Positions 21,780-32,495 of a DNA stretch of 64,000 nucleotides are shown here, piece after piece. A program made the translations under genes and the position numbers. Positions within the stretch are counted from its first letter, which is position 1. Each line of letters opens with the position of its first letter. Under the pieces are notes generated by a model. It had not been told where the DNA came from and did not search any database. It worked only from the letters and a program-made list of their open reading frames with translations. Where the stretch lies: NCBI GenBank assembly GCA_019671005.1, contig CM033718.1, positions 20,898,014 to 20,962,013 on the forward strand, in the 5' to 3' direction. This stretch comes from Hibiscus mutabilis. Its lineage: Eukaryota; Streptophyta; Magnoliopsida; Malvales; Malvaceae.

Positions 21780-23470
21780 TTGTCGGGACGTCTGGAGTTG
21801 CCGAGGCGTTATCAACTGGGGTAGCCGAGGCATGCTTATCGCAAGTTACCGAGGCATCGTCGGTTGCCGAGGCATGCTTATTGCCGGTTGCCGCGGCAAT
21901 TCCTGGTTCAGCATCTGAGGCTTTGCCGCTAGGTTCGTCTTGATCTTTTTGTGGAGTTTTGTTTGACGAGTGGGTTTGAACCTCTCTAAGTTGTTGGCCA
22001 CTTCTGGTGGTGATTGCCTTACATTGCTCATGGCCAGTTCCTCTTGCGACTTCAGTATCGCTAGGTAAACCTCATTGTGGTCTAGTGTTCAGATTTTGAG
22101 CAAACTGTCCGACTTGATTTTCCAATGATTTGATTGCCGCATCTTGGTTTTGCAATCTCATCTCCGTCCTGCTAATAAAAGCATCAGTTCTTTTTATGAA
22201 ATTACTATTCTCAGCCATATAAGATTCAGTTTTCATCATAAAAGCATTTAGAGAATTTTCCAAAGAACTAGATGTTGTCGGTTGTTGCTGCGGCATCCAT
22301 TGTCGTGGCATATTCTTTGGAATCCCGATGCTTGTGCATTTCGATTGTTACAGTTTAGAGCATTGTTGGGATTACTCCATGAAAAATTTGGGTGCTTCTT
22401 CCAAGCTGGATTGTATGTATTGGACATCATGTTGTTTGCTCGATTGTAATTCCCCACATAGAAATTTGGATTCGGATTCTCGCATACATTCGAAGAATTA
22501 TGGTTATCACCACATAACTCACAAAAACAATCCATTACCTTGACTTCATGTGTGTTGTTTGGTTTTTGCATGTTCTGGACCATCTTGGTTAAAGCGGCCA
22601 ATTGTGCGAAATTGAATCGATGATCCTAGTTCATGTATTGTGGCTTGGCGTCTAACTCCTCCTCTTCTAGTAGATGGGAATTGATAATCATTCTTGGCCA
22701 GCCTGTTTAAAATTTGCATTGCTTCTTAGGAGACTTATCTAGGAGTATGCCGTTTTGCGAGGCATCTAGCATCATCCTTGTTGGTGTATTCACGGCGTTG
22801 TAAAACATTGTTACTTGAGTCCACACGGGAATCCGTGTAGAGGGCATTTGTGTAGAAGTTCTCTATATCGCTCCCAAGCCTCGTACATGGATTCATCATC
22901 CACTGCCGAAAAGAAGTAATGTCGTTTCTGAAGCTTATCAGTCAAATTTGTAGGATTAAATCTAGCAAGGAAATCACGACAAAGATCAGTCCAAGATGCT
23001 ATGGATCCGGCAGAATGCTATTCAGCCATGCTTTCGCCCTATCCCTCAGTGAATAGGGGAATAATCTTAATTGTAGGACATCGGGGGTGACTTCGTGTAT
23101 CTTGAACGAGTTGCAAATCTCGAGGAAATATTTCAGATGTTGCCGTGCATCTTGATTCTTTGAGCCGCCAAATTGACCAATTGTGTTGATCATATTAAAC
23201 ATTACCGGTTTCAACTCAAAGTGGTCGGCTTCAATTTCAGGTGCAACAACTCCGGGTTAAGTCCATCAAGATCTTCTTCAAGATAGTCTCGAATAGTTAC
23301 ATTTCGTGCAAGAATCACTCCTCCTCCCGCTCGAACATCTTGATTCATATTGCCGTCTTGATTTGCCATTGCTTCTCTTATCCTTCGTCTAAGTCTTTGT
23401 AAGGTCCGTTCGATTTACGGATCAAAGGGATATCTGGTGAAGTCGGTCTCATACTGGTCATATACCAATG
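21780..23470 (-). pseudogene. Element B gag, broken
   Basis: Begins near 23470 with an IERTLQRLRRRI block and the Athila-type ANQDGNMNQDV stretch. The capsid core (23214-22999) has RQHLKYFLEICNSFKIHEV and LRLFPYSLRDRAKAW. Next is a knuckle CELCGDNHNSSNVC (about 22530), then NTYNPAWKKHPNFSW, a helical segment with SLENQVGQFAQNL (22311-22072) and a Pro/Arg/Gln linker rich in MPRQP units that overlaps the palindromic motif region. Stops and shifts separate these frames. Gag would form the particle and bind RNA. Confidence 0.75.
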
Positions 23471-23559
23471 TAAAACCAAAGTTTGTTAGCCCTTTGAATT
23501 TTAAACAAGAAAAATAAAAAGAAAGTGCAAGAAAGTAAAAACAAAGTCGCTATTGCCAA

Positions 23560-23577
23560 TCCCCGGCAACGGCGCCA
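23560..23577 (-). promoter_or_regulatory. Primer binding site of B (tRNA-Asp)
   Basis: The minus strand reads TGGCGCCGTTGCCGGGGA, a perfect complement of the plant tRNA-Asp(GTC) 3' end, six bases from the 5' LTR. It fixes the orientation of B. Confidence 0.92.
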
Positions 23578-23583
23578 AAAACT

Positions 23584-25051
23584 TGTTGCGCGTAATAAGT
23601 GCTACGCAAATGTACAAGTATACACGTCGCAAGTTATAGTATAAAAGATATCGTCACCACAGGGATTGGTGCTACTTCAAGAATCTAGTCTCTTGCCCTG
23701 TAAAAATAAAAACACAAATAAAAGATTATAGAAGTTTAACTAATCTAGAAAGCAAATAAGTAAAAGAAAAGATGAATTCAATTGAGAGAGATAGGCCAGG
23801 TTATCGTGAGTTGAGGTGTGATAGCCGATTGGATCGCTTTGGTAAAAGAGTGCACGGGCAACTCAGTTGCCGTGGCAACTTACAACGGGTTGCCTTGGCA
23901 ACTAATTGATGGTTGCACGGGCGACTAGTTGGGCAACTACTTGGGAGTCTGGGCAGCAACTTCAAGGTTCGGCGGAGCGTTCTTCAATGGTTTCTTCTTA
24001 TCCCTAAGTTGAAACTCTAGCTACTTGTGCATGCCTTGATAATACATCCCTGCGTGAATCAAGGGTGAACAACAACCAATCTTGCGCTCCTCTTAGTCGT
24101 TGAAATCCTTAACTTATTCCTAAGCCGGATTAATCTTCACCATCATTGGATTGAATAAAGATCATATTTATTCGTTTTCTTGAATCTAACTCTCCCGATA
24201 TTAGATAAATGGATGAAATCACGAGATCCTCTCCCAATTCACTCGCAAACAATAATAAGAACCAAGAATGAATAAACCTTGAAATAGAAAAGTGCAAACT
24301 CTTATTACCTAAACAAAAACCAATAGTTTCTCACAACCACAAAACACAATAACCATAGCCAAGTAGATTTAGTTCATGGCTAGGTTCCAAAGAAACACAA
24401 GATAATTAATCCCTAGCATGAACCCAATCGAACAAGGAAGAAAAGATGAAGCTTGTCGAAAATCCCTTGCCCTAGAAGCTTGCCGAAAATTCCTCTTGCT
24501 TCCTCTCTTGGACTTGTCGAATTTTGCCCTCTTGCTCTCTCCACAAGTAGTCGAAATCTCCTTGCTATTTATAGGGCTAGGCCAAAGTCCTTCTTTGAGG
24601 AGGAGTTTGAGTTGGAATTAAATTATCTTTAAAGAATATAATTCTTTATTATAATTTTATTCCTATTAGAACTTCTCCTATCTTGGAATTTAATTCTTCT
24701 TTAATCTCTGCATGGCAATCAAATTCCTTTGGGCTTGGGCCTTGCTCCATGTCATCTTGGGCTTGTAAAGTCATTAATTTCGACATCCCTATTGCATTTT
24801 CTCTTTGTCGACAATTGCCATGGCATCTGGCTCGGCGTCTCCTTCATGCATTGCCCTGGCAACTAGCTCGGCATATCCTTCATGCATTGCCCTGGCAACT
24901 AGCTCGGCATTGCTTTGGCAAGTGATCCTGCACATACACACACAAAGCACACCAAAGCAACATCTTTTCCACAAAAACTACCAAGTTATGTAATCAAGCT
25001 CAATGGTGGAAGGAAACATGGATTAATGCATGAATGGCTAACTATGCAACT
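23584..25051 (-). repeat. 5' LTR of element B
   Basis: Near-identical to 13506-14983. Minus-strand TATA box CTATAAATAG at 24565-24574. Palindromes TTGCC-NN-GGCAA at 23867, 23890, 24851 and 24887. The outer end is about ten bases shorter than in the other LTR. Confidence 0.9.
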
Positions 25052-25108
25052 AATATGAGCCTAAGTCTAACAATAATATGAGTAAAAAGGGTAAGAAAAA
25101 TAGTACTT

Positions 25109-26087
25109 TTGAACACTTATCAAGAATCAACTATGTTGAACGAGGTCATGAGTTATTTTAGTAGACTTGAGCCACTCGAGTTAGCTGGAAGAGAAATCAA
25201 GGCACCCAAACCATCGATTAAGAAGCCACCAGAATTGGAACTCAAACCTTTTCCAAGCCACTTCAAATATGCTTACCTAAGAGACAACTCCACTTTGCCA
25301 GTAACCATTGTCACTGATTTGATCGGAGACTAGGGGAAAGATTACTAGTGATAGTGGGCAATCATAAGCAAGCCTTGGGGTGGACCTTAGTTGATATATG
25401 AGGGATAAGCTCAACCATTTCCTTGCAAAAAATCATTTTGGAGGACCACCATGGCAAAACAATCGAGGCCCAAAGGAGACTAAATCCTAGCATGAAGAAG
25501 GTAGTCAATAAAGAAGTCATCAAGTGGCTAGATGACGGGATAATTTATCTCATCTCTGATAGCTCGCAGGTCAGCCCGGTGCAGTGTGTACCAAAAAGGG
25601 TAGAATAATCGTGGTTCAGAACAACAAAAATGAACTGATCCCTTTGAGGACGGTAACAGGTTGGAGGGTGTGCATAGATTATAGGAAGCTAAATACTGAC
25701 ACTCGAAAAGATCACTTTATACTGCCTTTCTTCAATCAAATGTTGGACAGGTTGGAAGAGAAAGTATTTTATTGCTTCTTGGACGGCTACTCAGGCTATA
25801 ACCAGATTATCATCGCTCTAGAAGATCAAGAAAAGACTATGTTCACTTGTCCATATGAGACATTCATTTTTAGAATAATGCCCTTTGGATTGGGTAACGC
25901 CCCGACAACGTTTCAGCATTGCATGATGTCAATTTTCTCAGATATGATCAAGCACAACCTAGAAGTCTTCATAGATGACTTCTCCGTCTTCAGCAAAACT
26001 TTTGAAGAATGCCTTTATAGTTTAGAACTTGTTCTACGGAGATGCATGTAAACTAATCCAGTCATGAACTAGGAAAAATGCCACTTC
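25109..26087 (+). pseudogene. Element A reverse transcriptase
   Basis: Resumes right after B. N-terminal block with LELKPFPSHFKYAYL (25109-25333), then GWRVCIDYRKLNTDTRKDHF, PFFNQMLDRLE, YCFLDGYSGYNQI, CPYETFIFRIMPFGLGNAP and the catalytic FIDDFSVFS (25584-26051). Stops at 25333, 25608 and 26051 break the frame, but the catalytic DD is kept. Same order and motifs as B. Confidence 0.8.
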
Positions 26088-26880
26088 ATGGTGAAGGAGG
26101 GCATAATTCTCAGACATAAAGTGACCAAGAATAAACTAGAAGTAGACAAAGAAAAGGTAGAGGCAATCAAACAATTGCCACCACCCACAAGCGTCAAAGG
26201 TATTAGAAGTTTCTTGGGACATGCATGTTTTTATCGTTGCTTTATTAAATATTTCTCTAAAATTTCTAAACCTTTATGCTTACTTTTAGAACAAAATACC
26301 ACATTTGTGTTTGATGATTATTGTTTGAAAGCTTTTTAGGAATTGAAAGACAGGTTGATCAGTACCCCAATAGTCGTGGCACCAGATTGGAATGATCCAT
26401 TCGAGCTTATGTGCGATACTAGCGACTACGTTGTTGGAGCTGTGTTAGGACAAAGGCGTGGAAAAAATTTTCATGCCATTTATTATCTAAGTCGTACTTT
26501 GAATGAAGCCTAGCTTAACTACACAACAAATGAGAAGGAAATCCTTGTAGTTATCTGTGCATTTGGCAAATTCAGATCTTACCTGGTGGGTAGTAAAGTT
26601 GTGGTATACACAGAACACTCAGCAATCAAATATCTTCTGGCCAAGAAAGATGCCAAGTGCAGACTGATCTGATGGACACTCTTGTTGTAAGAGTTTGATC
26701 TTGAGATACAATATAAGAAAATGGAGTGAAAACCTGGTGGCTAATCATTTTCTCATTTAGAGCACCATATTGAGGATGGTTATGTCGCTGCCATTAGAGA
26801 AGATTACCCTGACGAATACTTACTTGCGACCACTACCATTCCATGGTATACTAACATAGTCAACTACCTTGTCAGCAAAA
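26088..26880 (+). pseudogene. Element A RNase H
   Basis: Thumb region with VKGIRSFLGHACFYRCFI (26088-26339), then VVGAVLGQRRG, YYLSRTLNEA and VVYTEHSAIKYLLAKKDA. The Asp expected in the HTDHS box is Glu (YTEHS), so one catalytic acid is changed. Stops near 26339, 26512, 26672 and 26730. The linker DYPDEYLLATTTIPWYTNIV lacks the repeat insertion of B. Confidence 0.7.
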
Positions 26881-28036
26881 TATTGCCACCAAAATTATCA
26901 AGTAATGTCGGGGTGCAATTTCTGAGGGATATTTGGCAAAATTATTGGGATGACTCATTCTTATTTAAACAGTGTGCCAACCAAATCATTTGTCATTGTG
27001 TACTAGAGAATGAGCAACAAAACATCATTCAATTTTTCCATGTAGCACCATATGGATGACACTTTGCTGGAATGAAGACAGCAGCCAAGGTGTTGTAGTT
27101 AGGATTTTTTTGGGCAACACTATTCAAGTACGCCTATTATTTTGCCAAGGCATGCGACAGATGCCAGTGTACTGGAAAAATTACCAATAGACATCAATTG
27201 CCATTACAAAATATCTTGTATGTAGAACTGTTTGATGCGTGGGGACAGACTTTATGGGTCATTTTCCCCCATTGTTTGGCTATTTCTATATACTTGTGGC
27301 GGTAGATTATGTCTCAAAGTGGGTTAAAGTTGTTGCTCTCCCAACAAATTATGCCAAAGTAGTTTCCAAGTTCCTACACAAGCACATTTTTACCATATTC
27401 GCTATTATAGAGCCATTATACATTATGAATGTACCAATTTTAAATTTCATTTAATCACTAAATATTTGTGCAGGTACGGAATCCAATAGAGAATTGTCAC
27501 TGCCTACCATCCGCAAACAAATGACCAAACATAAATTTCAAACAAGGAAATCAAGAATATCCTGGAGAAGACTGTGAATCCAACTAAGAAGGACTGGACT
27601 TTCAGGCTAGAGGATTCCTTGTGGGCATATAGAACAACCTTCAAAATGCCATTAGGAACTTTCCCATACAAGCTTGTATTTGGGAAGTCATGCCATCTTC
27701 CGGTAGAGCTAGAACACCGAGCTTATTGGGCAACCACGCAATTGAACATGGAATGAGGGGCTGTAGGTGAGAAGTGTTTGTTAGACTTGAATGAGTTAGA
27801 GGAATTCTGAGCATAAGCCTATGAAAATGCCAAGCTTTACAAAGAAAAAACAAAAAAGGTGGCATGGCAACAGAATTTTGCCAAGACAGTTTGAAGTGGG
27901 GCAAAAAGTTCCATTGTTCAATCCAAGGCTTAAGTTATTTCTAGGCAAACTCAAATCCAGATGGTCAGGGAGCTTTGAGGTTGTTCAAGTTGAATGGCCA
28001 GAGGTTGAAGCATTATTGGGAAGGAAGTCGGCATAA
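26880..28036 (+). pseudogene. Element A integrase, core deleted
   Basis: Zinc domain with QIICHCVLENEQQNII, then CDRCQCTGKITNRHQLPL. Core start GTDFMGHFPP (27239, first catalytic Asp). At 27400-27470 the segment that should carry the second Asp (IISDGG in B) is replaced by unrelated AT-rich sequence. The third block is partly recognisable (YHPQTNDQT near 27510), and the C-terminus has KKDWTFRLEDSLWAYRTTFK, LPVELEHRAYWA and FNPRLKLFLGKLKSRW. Several stops. Dead. Confidence 0.75.
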
Positions 28037-28039
28037 TGC

Positions 28040-28640
28040 CAAGGAGGTCACTCTTCTTGCAGAAATTCAGTAATTGTACCTTTTTAGTTTTATCATTGTA
28101 AATAATTAGGATAACTTTTTTCTTTATAGTATTTTCGTTTAATTTTTTTCTTTTTCTATTTTGAAAGGTTTTTTGTGAGTGTTAGTGTAGGATATTTTTC
28201 CAAGGCAATATGCCAGGACATGATGGAATTTGGACGCCCATCATCACAAGTTCGGATAACACGTGGATCAATCTCAGATAAGGCCCAAGGAGAGAGTAAT
28301 TTTTGCTGAGCGGGAAACCCTAGCAGCCAAAGGTAATAATTTTTAAACTTTGAAATTTTATCCTACTTTACCCAAGCTTCTTTCCCGTGCCATAAACTCC
28401 CATTACTCTAAAACCCATCATTATCTAACTCCCCCACACACGCATAACTACCACACCATAATTATCTCCACTAACCTCACAATTAAACCATCCTAACTAT
28501 CTCCCTTATCACTTATTTAACCCCTATTTTCCCCTTAAGCAAGAACCTTTTACTCCTCTTATTCCTTCGACCGGCAAGAAAAGCAAGAACCAAACTCTCT
28601 TTCATCTTTTACATCGATAAACCATTTTCCTTAATTTTTT
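28040..28640 (+). other. Element A spacer between integrase and post-integrase ORF
   Basis: No gene. T-rich at 28095-28170 and C/A-rich at 28370-28560. Corresponds to 17290-17815 of B. Confidence 0.6.
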
Positions 28641-30041
28641 TTCAATGACATCCTCATCAAAACTGCTTCTAATATTTTTTCAATGACAAGATCAAGAAGA
28701 AGTATGAAGAAAAATATGACGCTTGAACCTTTTGTTACGAGAAATGGTTCGAGTTCAAGAATGAAACCAACTTAGGTTATTAGCCGAAAGTATTTGACGT
28801 TGTTAAGAAATACCACTATGAGGTATTTTGCCAATAGCTAGGAGAGGTTGACTCCACCATTGTTCGTGAATTCTATGTCTACCTCACCGCCAAGACCTCA
28901 CTTTTTCTTACTGTACGAGGTAAATGTGTTCAATTTGATGATAGTTATATTAATTTTATGTATAGCTTGAATGTTGAAGGGATGAGCATTCGGCGTTCGC
29001 CAAATCCATGGATGCTGTCAAGAGATAGCTGCTCTTGAAGGACTTGTGCGAACTTGGAACAAAATGGAATGTTTCTTCCAAGGGCAAGAGAACCGTGAAA
29101 TGGTTATCATTGAAACTACAGCTGAGAGGATAGAACCACTTCTTGAAGGCCAATATGATGCCAATCACTCACAATGAAACCGTGTCAGATGAGAGGATGG
29201 CTTTGCTCCACTCTATCATAATAGGAAGGAAAATCAATGTGGGTCATCTAATCATTGATGAGACCTACAAATGTTTCGGTAAGGGTTGTGGTAGTTTGGT
29301 TTTTCCTTCACTAATTTCTAGAATTCGCATACAGCATAAAGTGCCAAAGCTTGACTCCAACAATGTTCAAAAATGCAAAGGAACCATCACTCTTGTTCTT
29401 TGGAGGCAATTGATTGCCTAGGAGGCAAAAGAGAAGGGTAAAGGAAAGGCTGCTCAACCGATATCTACTCCCAAAATACCTAAGGTAGAACCTTCCACAC
29501 TAATGTCAGCTGACATAGTGGCATTGTTGTCCCAGATCTATCAACTCCAGGAGCTTATTTTGCAAAAGTTAGAGAAAGTCGAGGAGCAAAATTTGGTGCT
29601 CTAGCAATATATTAGAGCTAGGGATCGAGTCCTAAAGATGAATTTTGAGGGCATTGCCACCAATCATTTGCCAACATTTATAGAGTTCCCCAATAAGCTT
29701 CATGTGCCCAAAAGAATGCCAGCCAACCCCCAGTCTATTCATACTCCAACCCAACAATCTGATGCCACAGACCTATCTCATATGTCCATGTTGAATCTAC
29801 CGCCAAAACCAACATACCACCCTTTTCTCTGGCCTTCTCTGCCACCCCTGTAACTCCTATCTCATTTAAGGCAGCGAGGTTCGTTGAGGAGGTTCTACAA
29901 GACGTAAAGGCCTCCACTACTACCTCAAAACCCCAACTGAAAAGAAAGACATCCTTGGCACAAAATCGATGGAGCTTCATCAAGAGAAAGAGTCGTGTCT
30001 CTCGGCTTGAACATTCTGAAGGGGAGTCTTCTTCCCTTTAA
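28640..30041 (+). pseudogene. Element A post-integrase ORF, broken
   Basis: A decayed homologue of the B ORF at 17285-15933. Shared landmarks are a VREFY block (about 28870), INVGHLIIDETY and LVFPSLISRI (29143-29421), a helical stretch with ALLSQIYQLQELILQKLEKV (about 29520-29585) and a Pro/Thr-rich tail to about 30040. At least eight stops are visible. Same family and same caveat: position is env-like, no membrane features, function unknown. Confidence 0.6.
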
Positions 30042-30100
30042 CTCCTTGACTTCATAATTTTTCATTTTTATCATTCATTGCATTTTTATATACATTTTTG

Positions 30101-30139
30101 CATGCATTGAGGACAATGCACACCTTTGGTTTGGGGGTG
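30101..30139 (+). promoter_or_regulatory. Internal polypurine tract of A
   Basis: CATGCATTGAGGACAATGCA, then TTTGGTTTGGGGGTG. Same layout as the LTR-adjacent tract (31068-31103) and as the internal tract of B. Confidence 0.6.
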
Positions 30140-31093
30140 TGTGTTGCCTCACATTTATTACCATGTCATTCATTCATGTTTATGTTTCTATTTGCATTTT
30201 GTTTCCTTGTAATTTTTTTTGTCGCGACTTAATTTTGAACTGATAATTTTGCCAACACATTTGCTAGCATAGCTAAAATTTTCATTGGTATGCTCTGTCT
30301 GATGATGAAATTAGAATCTCTAGTTTGCATGAGCCAACATATTAGTAATGCCAAGTTACTTGGCAATTGATCTGTAGTTTAGGGAACTTTAGTCTCACTT
30401 AAACATGTAGTATGCCTCTAGTTCCCAAGACAAACTTAGGATTCTTGAAACTGAACTCGGAATAATATATATATATATAATAAAAAAAATGCCACGGTAA
30501 AAATAAAAAATAAGGCAACAATGTTTTACCAAAGACAAGAAAATTTATTACAACACTTCTTTGCCTTAAAGATAATAGTAACTTAGGGCTTCGTGGTTTG
30601 TCCCTCTTAGTTCTCAGGCTAACAAAACTTTAGGGTATGAGTGTAATGAGTTAGCTAGTGATGACATCTTGGTTAACGTGAGGGTTCGTGGTATGCTTTC
30701 TCTTACTTTTCACGCCGAACAGCATCGTGACGTGAACCTAAATTTAATGTCAGCAAAAGAAACCCTTGTAAATAAAAAAAATAAATAAATAAAAAGATAG
30801 AATTTTTTCCTGAGTTCGGATAGTAAAATTTCACTAAGGGAGTTGAAGGATACTTGATGCATACCACTCGTACTCCATGAACACTTCATGACCCCATGTT
30901 AGAGTTATTTTGTTGCACTGAATTTGTTGATTTGTTGGCATTATTTCTCTAAGATATCTAAAGGCAAAACTAGAGCCAGATTTTTCTTGCTAGCTTGTGT
31001 TGTTAATCATCAAAATTTTGCCGAGGTACATTTTTTTCTTTATTGTTTTTAGAGTTTTTAGTTGCATTACTTGAGGACAAGCAATGAGCTAAG
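30140..31093 (+). other. Non-coding stretch between the two polypurine tracts of A
   Basis: No gene. It has a CTAGAGCC box relic near 30970, an (AT)n run near 30466-30480 and several TTGCCAA/TTGGCAA words (e.g. ATGCCAAGTTACTTGGCAAT near 30350). Confidence 0.55.
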
Positions 31094-31101
31094 TTTGGGG
31101 G
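31068..31101 (+). promoter_or_regulatory. Polypurine tract of A next to the 3' LTR
   Basis: TTGAGGACAAGCAATGAGC, then AAGTTTGGGGG directly before the LTR start TGTTAACTCC at 31102. Confidence 0.8.
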
Positions 31102-32495
31102 TGTTAACTCCTCAAAAGTTCTACTTTTCAATTATATATTGTCATGTGATTGCTTGAATTTTAGTACATATTTGTGCACTTAGTAAGTAGATTCTTGCAT
31201 TTGCATCTAGGAGTTAATGAAGGCATAGTTTTTATTTGCCAGAGTGAAGGGGTATTTTCTTGCTATAGTAAGCAGGTCAAGAGCAGGTCTGGAAGCAGGT
31301 TTGGCAGAGCAGAATATGAGCATGGAGATTAGAAGAGAACTTTTGAGTGTCGTTGGCAAAAGCATAACAAGAATTTCCAAGCTTAGTTGGCAAAAGAATG
31401 ATGATCAATGCCTAGTCGGTAGCCCTTAGAGTCACGTCAACCCTAATTTAAAAAGAAAATAAGAAGATAAAGTGACTACATTGGTGCACAACAAACTTTC
31501 AAAAATCAAAACCAACCTAGGGTTTCCACGAGTGCCTATAAAAAGAAAGCCCATCAATGAGCCAAAGGGGATTGCAATGTGAGGGAGTAAAGGGCAAACC
31601 GTTGTTTGACCAGACCGTGACCGAGAGCTCTGGATCCATTGAAGGGCTGCATTGAAGGGTCTCTTTTTTCGTTTATATTAGTTTTAATTTTGTTTTATGA
31701 TGATGCTTAAAATGGTGATTTGTTGATGTTTTCCCCTACCATGAACTAATTTCCTAAGTTGGATATGGTGTTTGTGATGAACGCTTGATTTAGGTTTTTA
31801 ATAAGTGAATGCCTTGACATTTTTGTCTATTTTGCTAGTGCTTATTTTTATCATATTTATGATTATAAGACAATTGAAATTAAATGCTCATTATGTCTTA
31901 ATATCTTAACAGACTTAGGAGATATGGATTACTTTCCAAATACTAAGGTGAGAAACTTTGATAGAAGATGTTCAAGTAGATGAGCTTACTTCGGAAGTGA
32001 ATCTACCCCTTAGGAGTAAAGATTAAAACTTCTCCAAGTTAATTATTGAAAAACATCGCTATAGACATATAGGAGTTAATCGTAATTAACTTAGGGTATT
32101 GCCATCGAAAAGAGACAATACTAACTTAAAATCTGCTTGGCAATAAAATGCAAGGGTGAAGGTTATTAATTGATGTCTTTGCTAGCGTGAAATCCAAGCA
32201 TCCTATACCAACGCCAATCAATCATCTGGATACATTTGTTTGCCAATCTACCTGAATTTTCACTTCATTTGCCTTAGTAATTTTCTTAATTAAAATTCGA
32301 TCTCAATCACCAACTTATTCATTCAAATTCACAAGTAAAGATCGTGGCATTTAATTCTTGGACAATCCTTGTGGATACGATACTCAGCTTACTGCTTTAT
32401 TACTTGTTGGTCCCGTATACTTGCACGTAAAAAGACCTATACTTGGCATATTACATTAATTCATCAATTGTTTTCCAAACATTAGTCGGTCGACA
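31102..32495 (+). repeat. 3' LTR of element A
   Basis: Starts TGTTAACTCC and ends GGTCGACA. TATA box TATAAAAAG at 31537-31545. Similar to 9755-11122 throughout. Followed by ACCAT. Confidence 0.85.

Larger units (their letters stand above)
13506..25051 (-). mobile_element. Element B: Athila-type Ty3 retrotransposon (young), inserted in A
   Basis: Read on the minus strand: 5' LTR (25051-23584), perfect tRNA-Asp primer site, gag, protease, RT, RNase H, integrase, post-integrase ORF, polypurine tract, 3' LTR (14983-13506). About 11.5 kb. I count roughly 25-30 differences between the LTRs, so about 98% identity and a recent insertion. It interrupts A between protease and RT in the opposite orientation. 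The outer edge of the 5' LTR lacks a few terminal bases compared with the other LTR (ends GCAACT, not GCAACTCATCA), and no clean target duplication is visible. Several frames carry single frameshifts or stops. Confidence 0.9.
9727..32495 (+). mobile_element. Element A: Athila-type Ty3 retrotransposon (old, split)
   Basis: Order: 5' LTR (9727-11122), tRNA-Asp-type primer site, gag, protease, [element B inserted], reverse transcriptase, RNase H, integrase, post-integrase ORF, polypurine tract, 3' LTR (31102-32495). Without B it is about 11.2 kb, the usual size for Athila. LTR lengths agree (1,396 and 1,394 bp), although many substitutions and small indels are visible, roughly 15% by eye. Flanks share ACCAT (9722-9726 and 32496-32500). 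Nearly all frames contain stops. The first bases of the 5' LTR do not match the TGTTAACTCC start of the 3' LTR, so the left edge rests mainly on the TSD and equal LTR length. Confidence 0.85.

Noticed and set aside
25040..25060. A target duplication for element B
   Set aside because: AGAAT precedes the left LTR, but the right edge reads AACTAATATGAG; no matching 5-mer, probably because the outer LTR end is altered.
28640..30041. A true envelope gene in element A (and its homologue in B)
   Set aside because: No signal peptide, glycosylation-rich ectodomain or membrane anchor visible; only the position after integrase is env-like.
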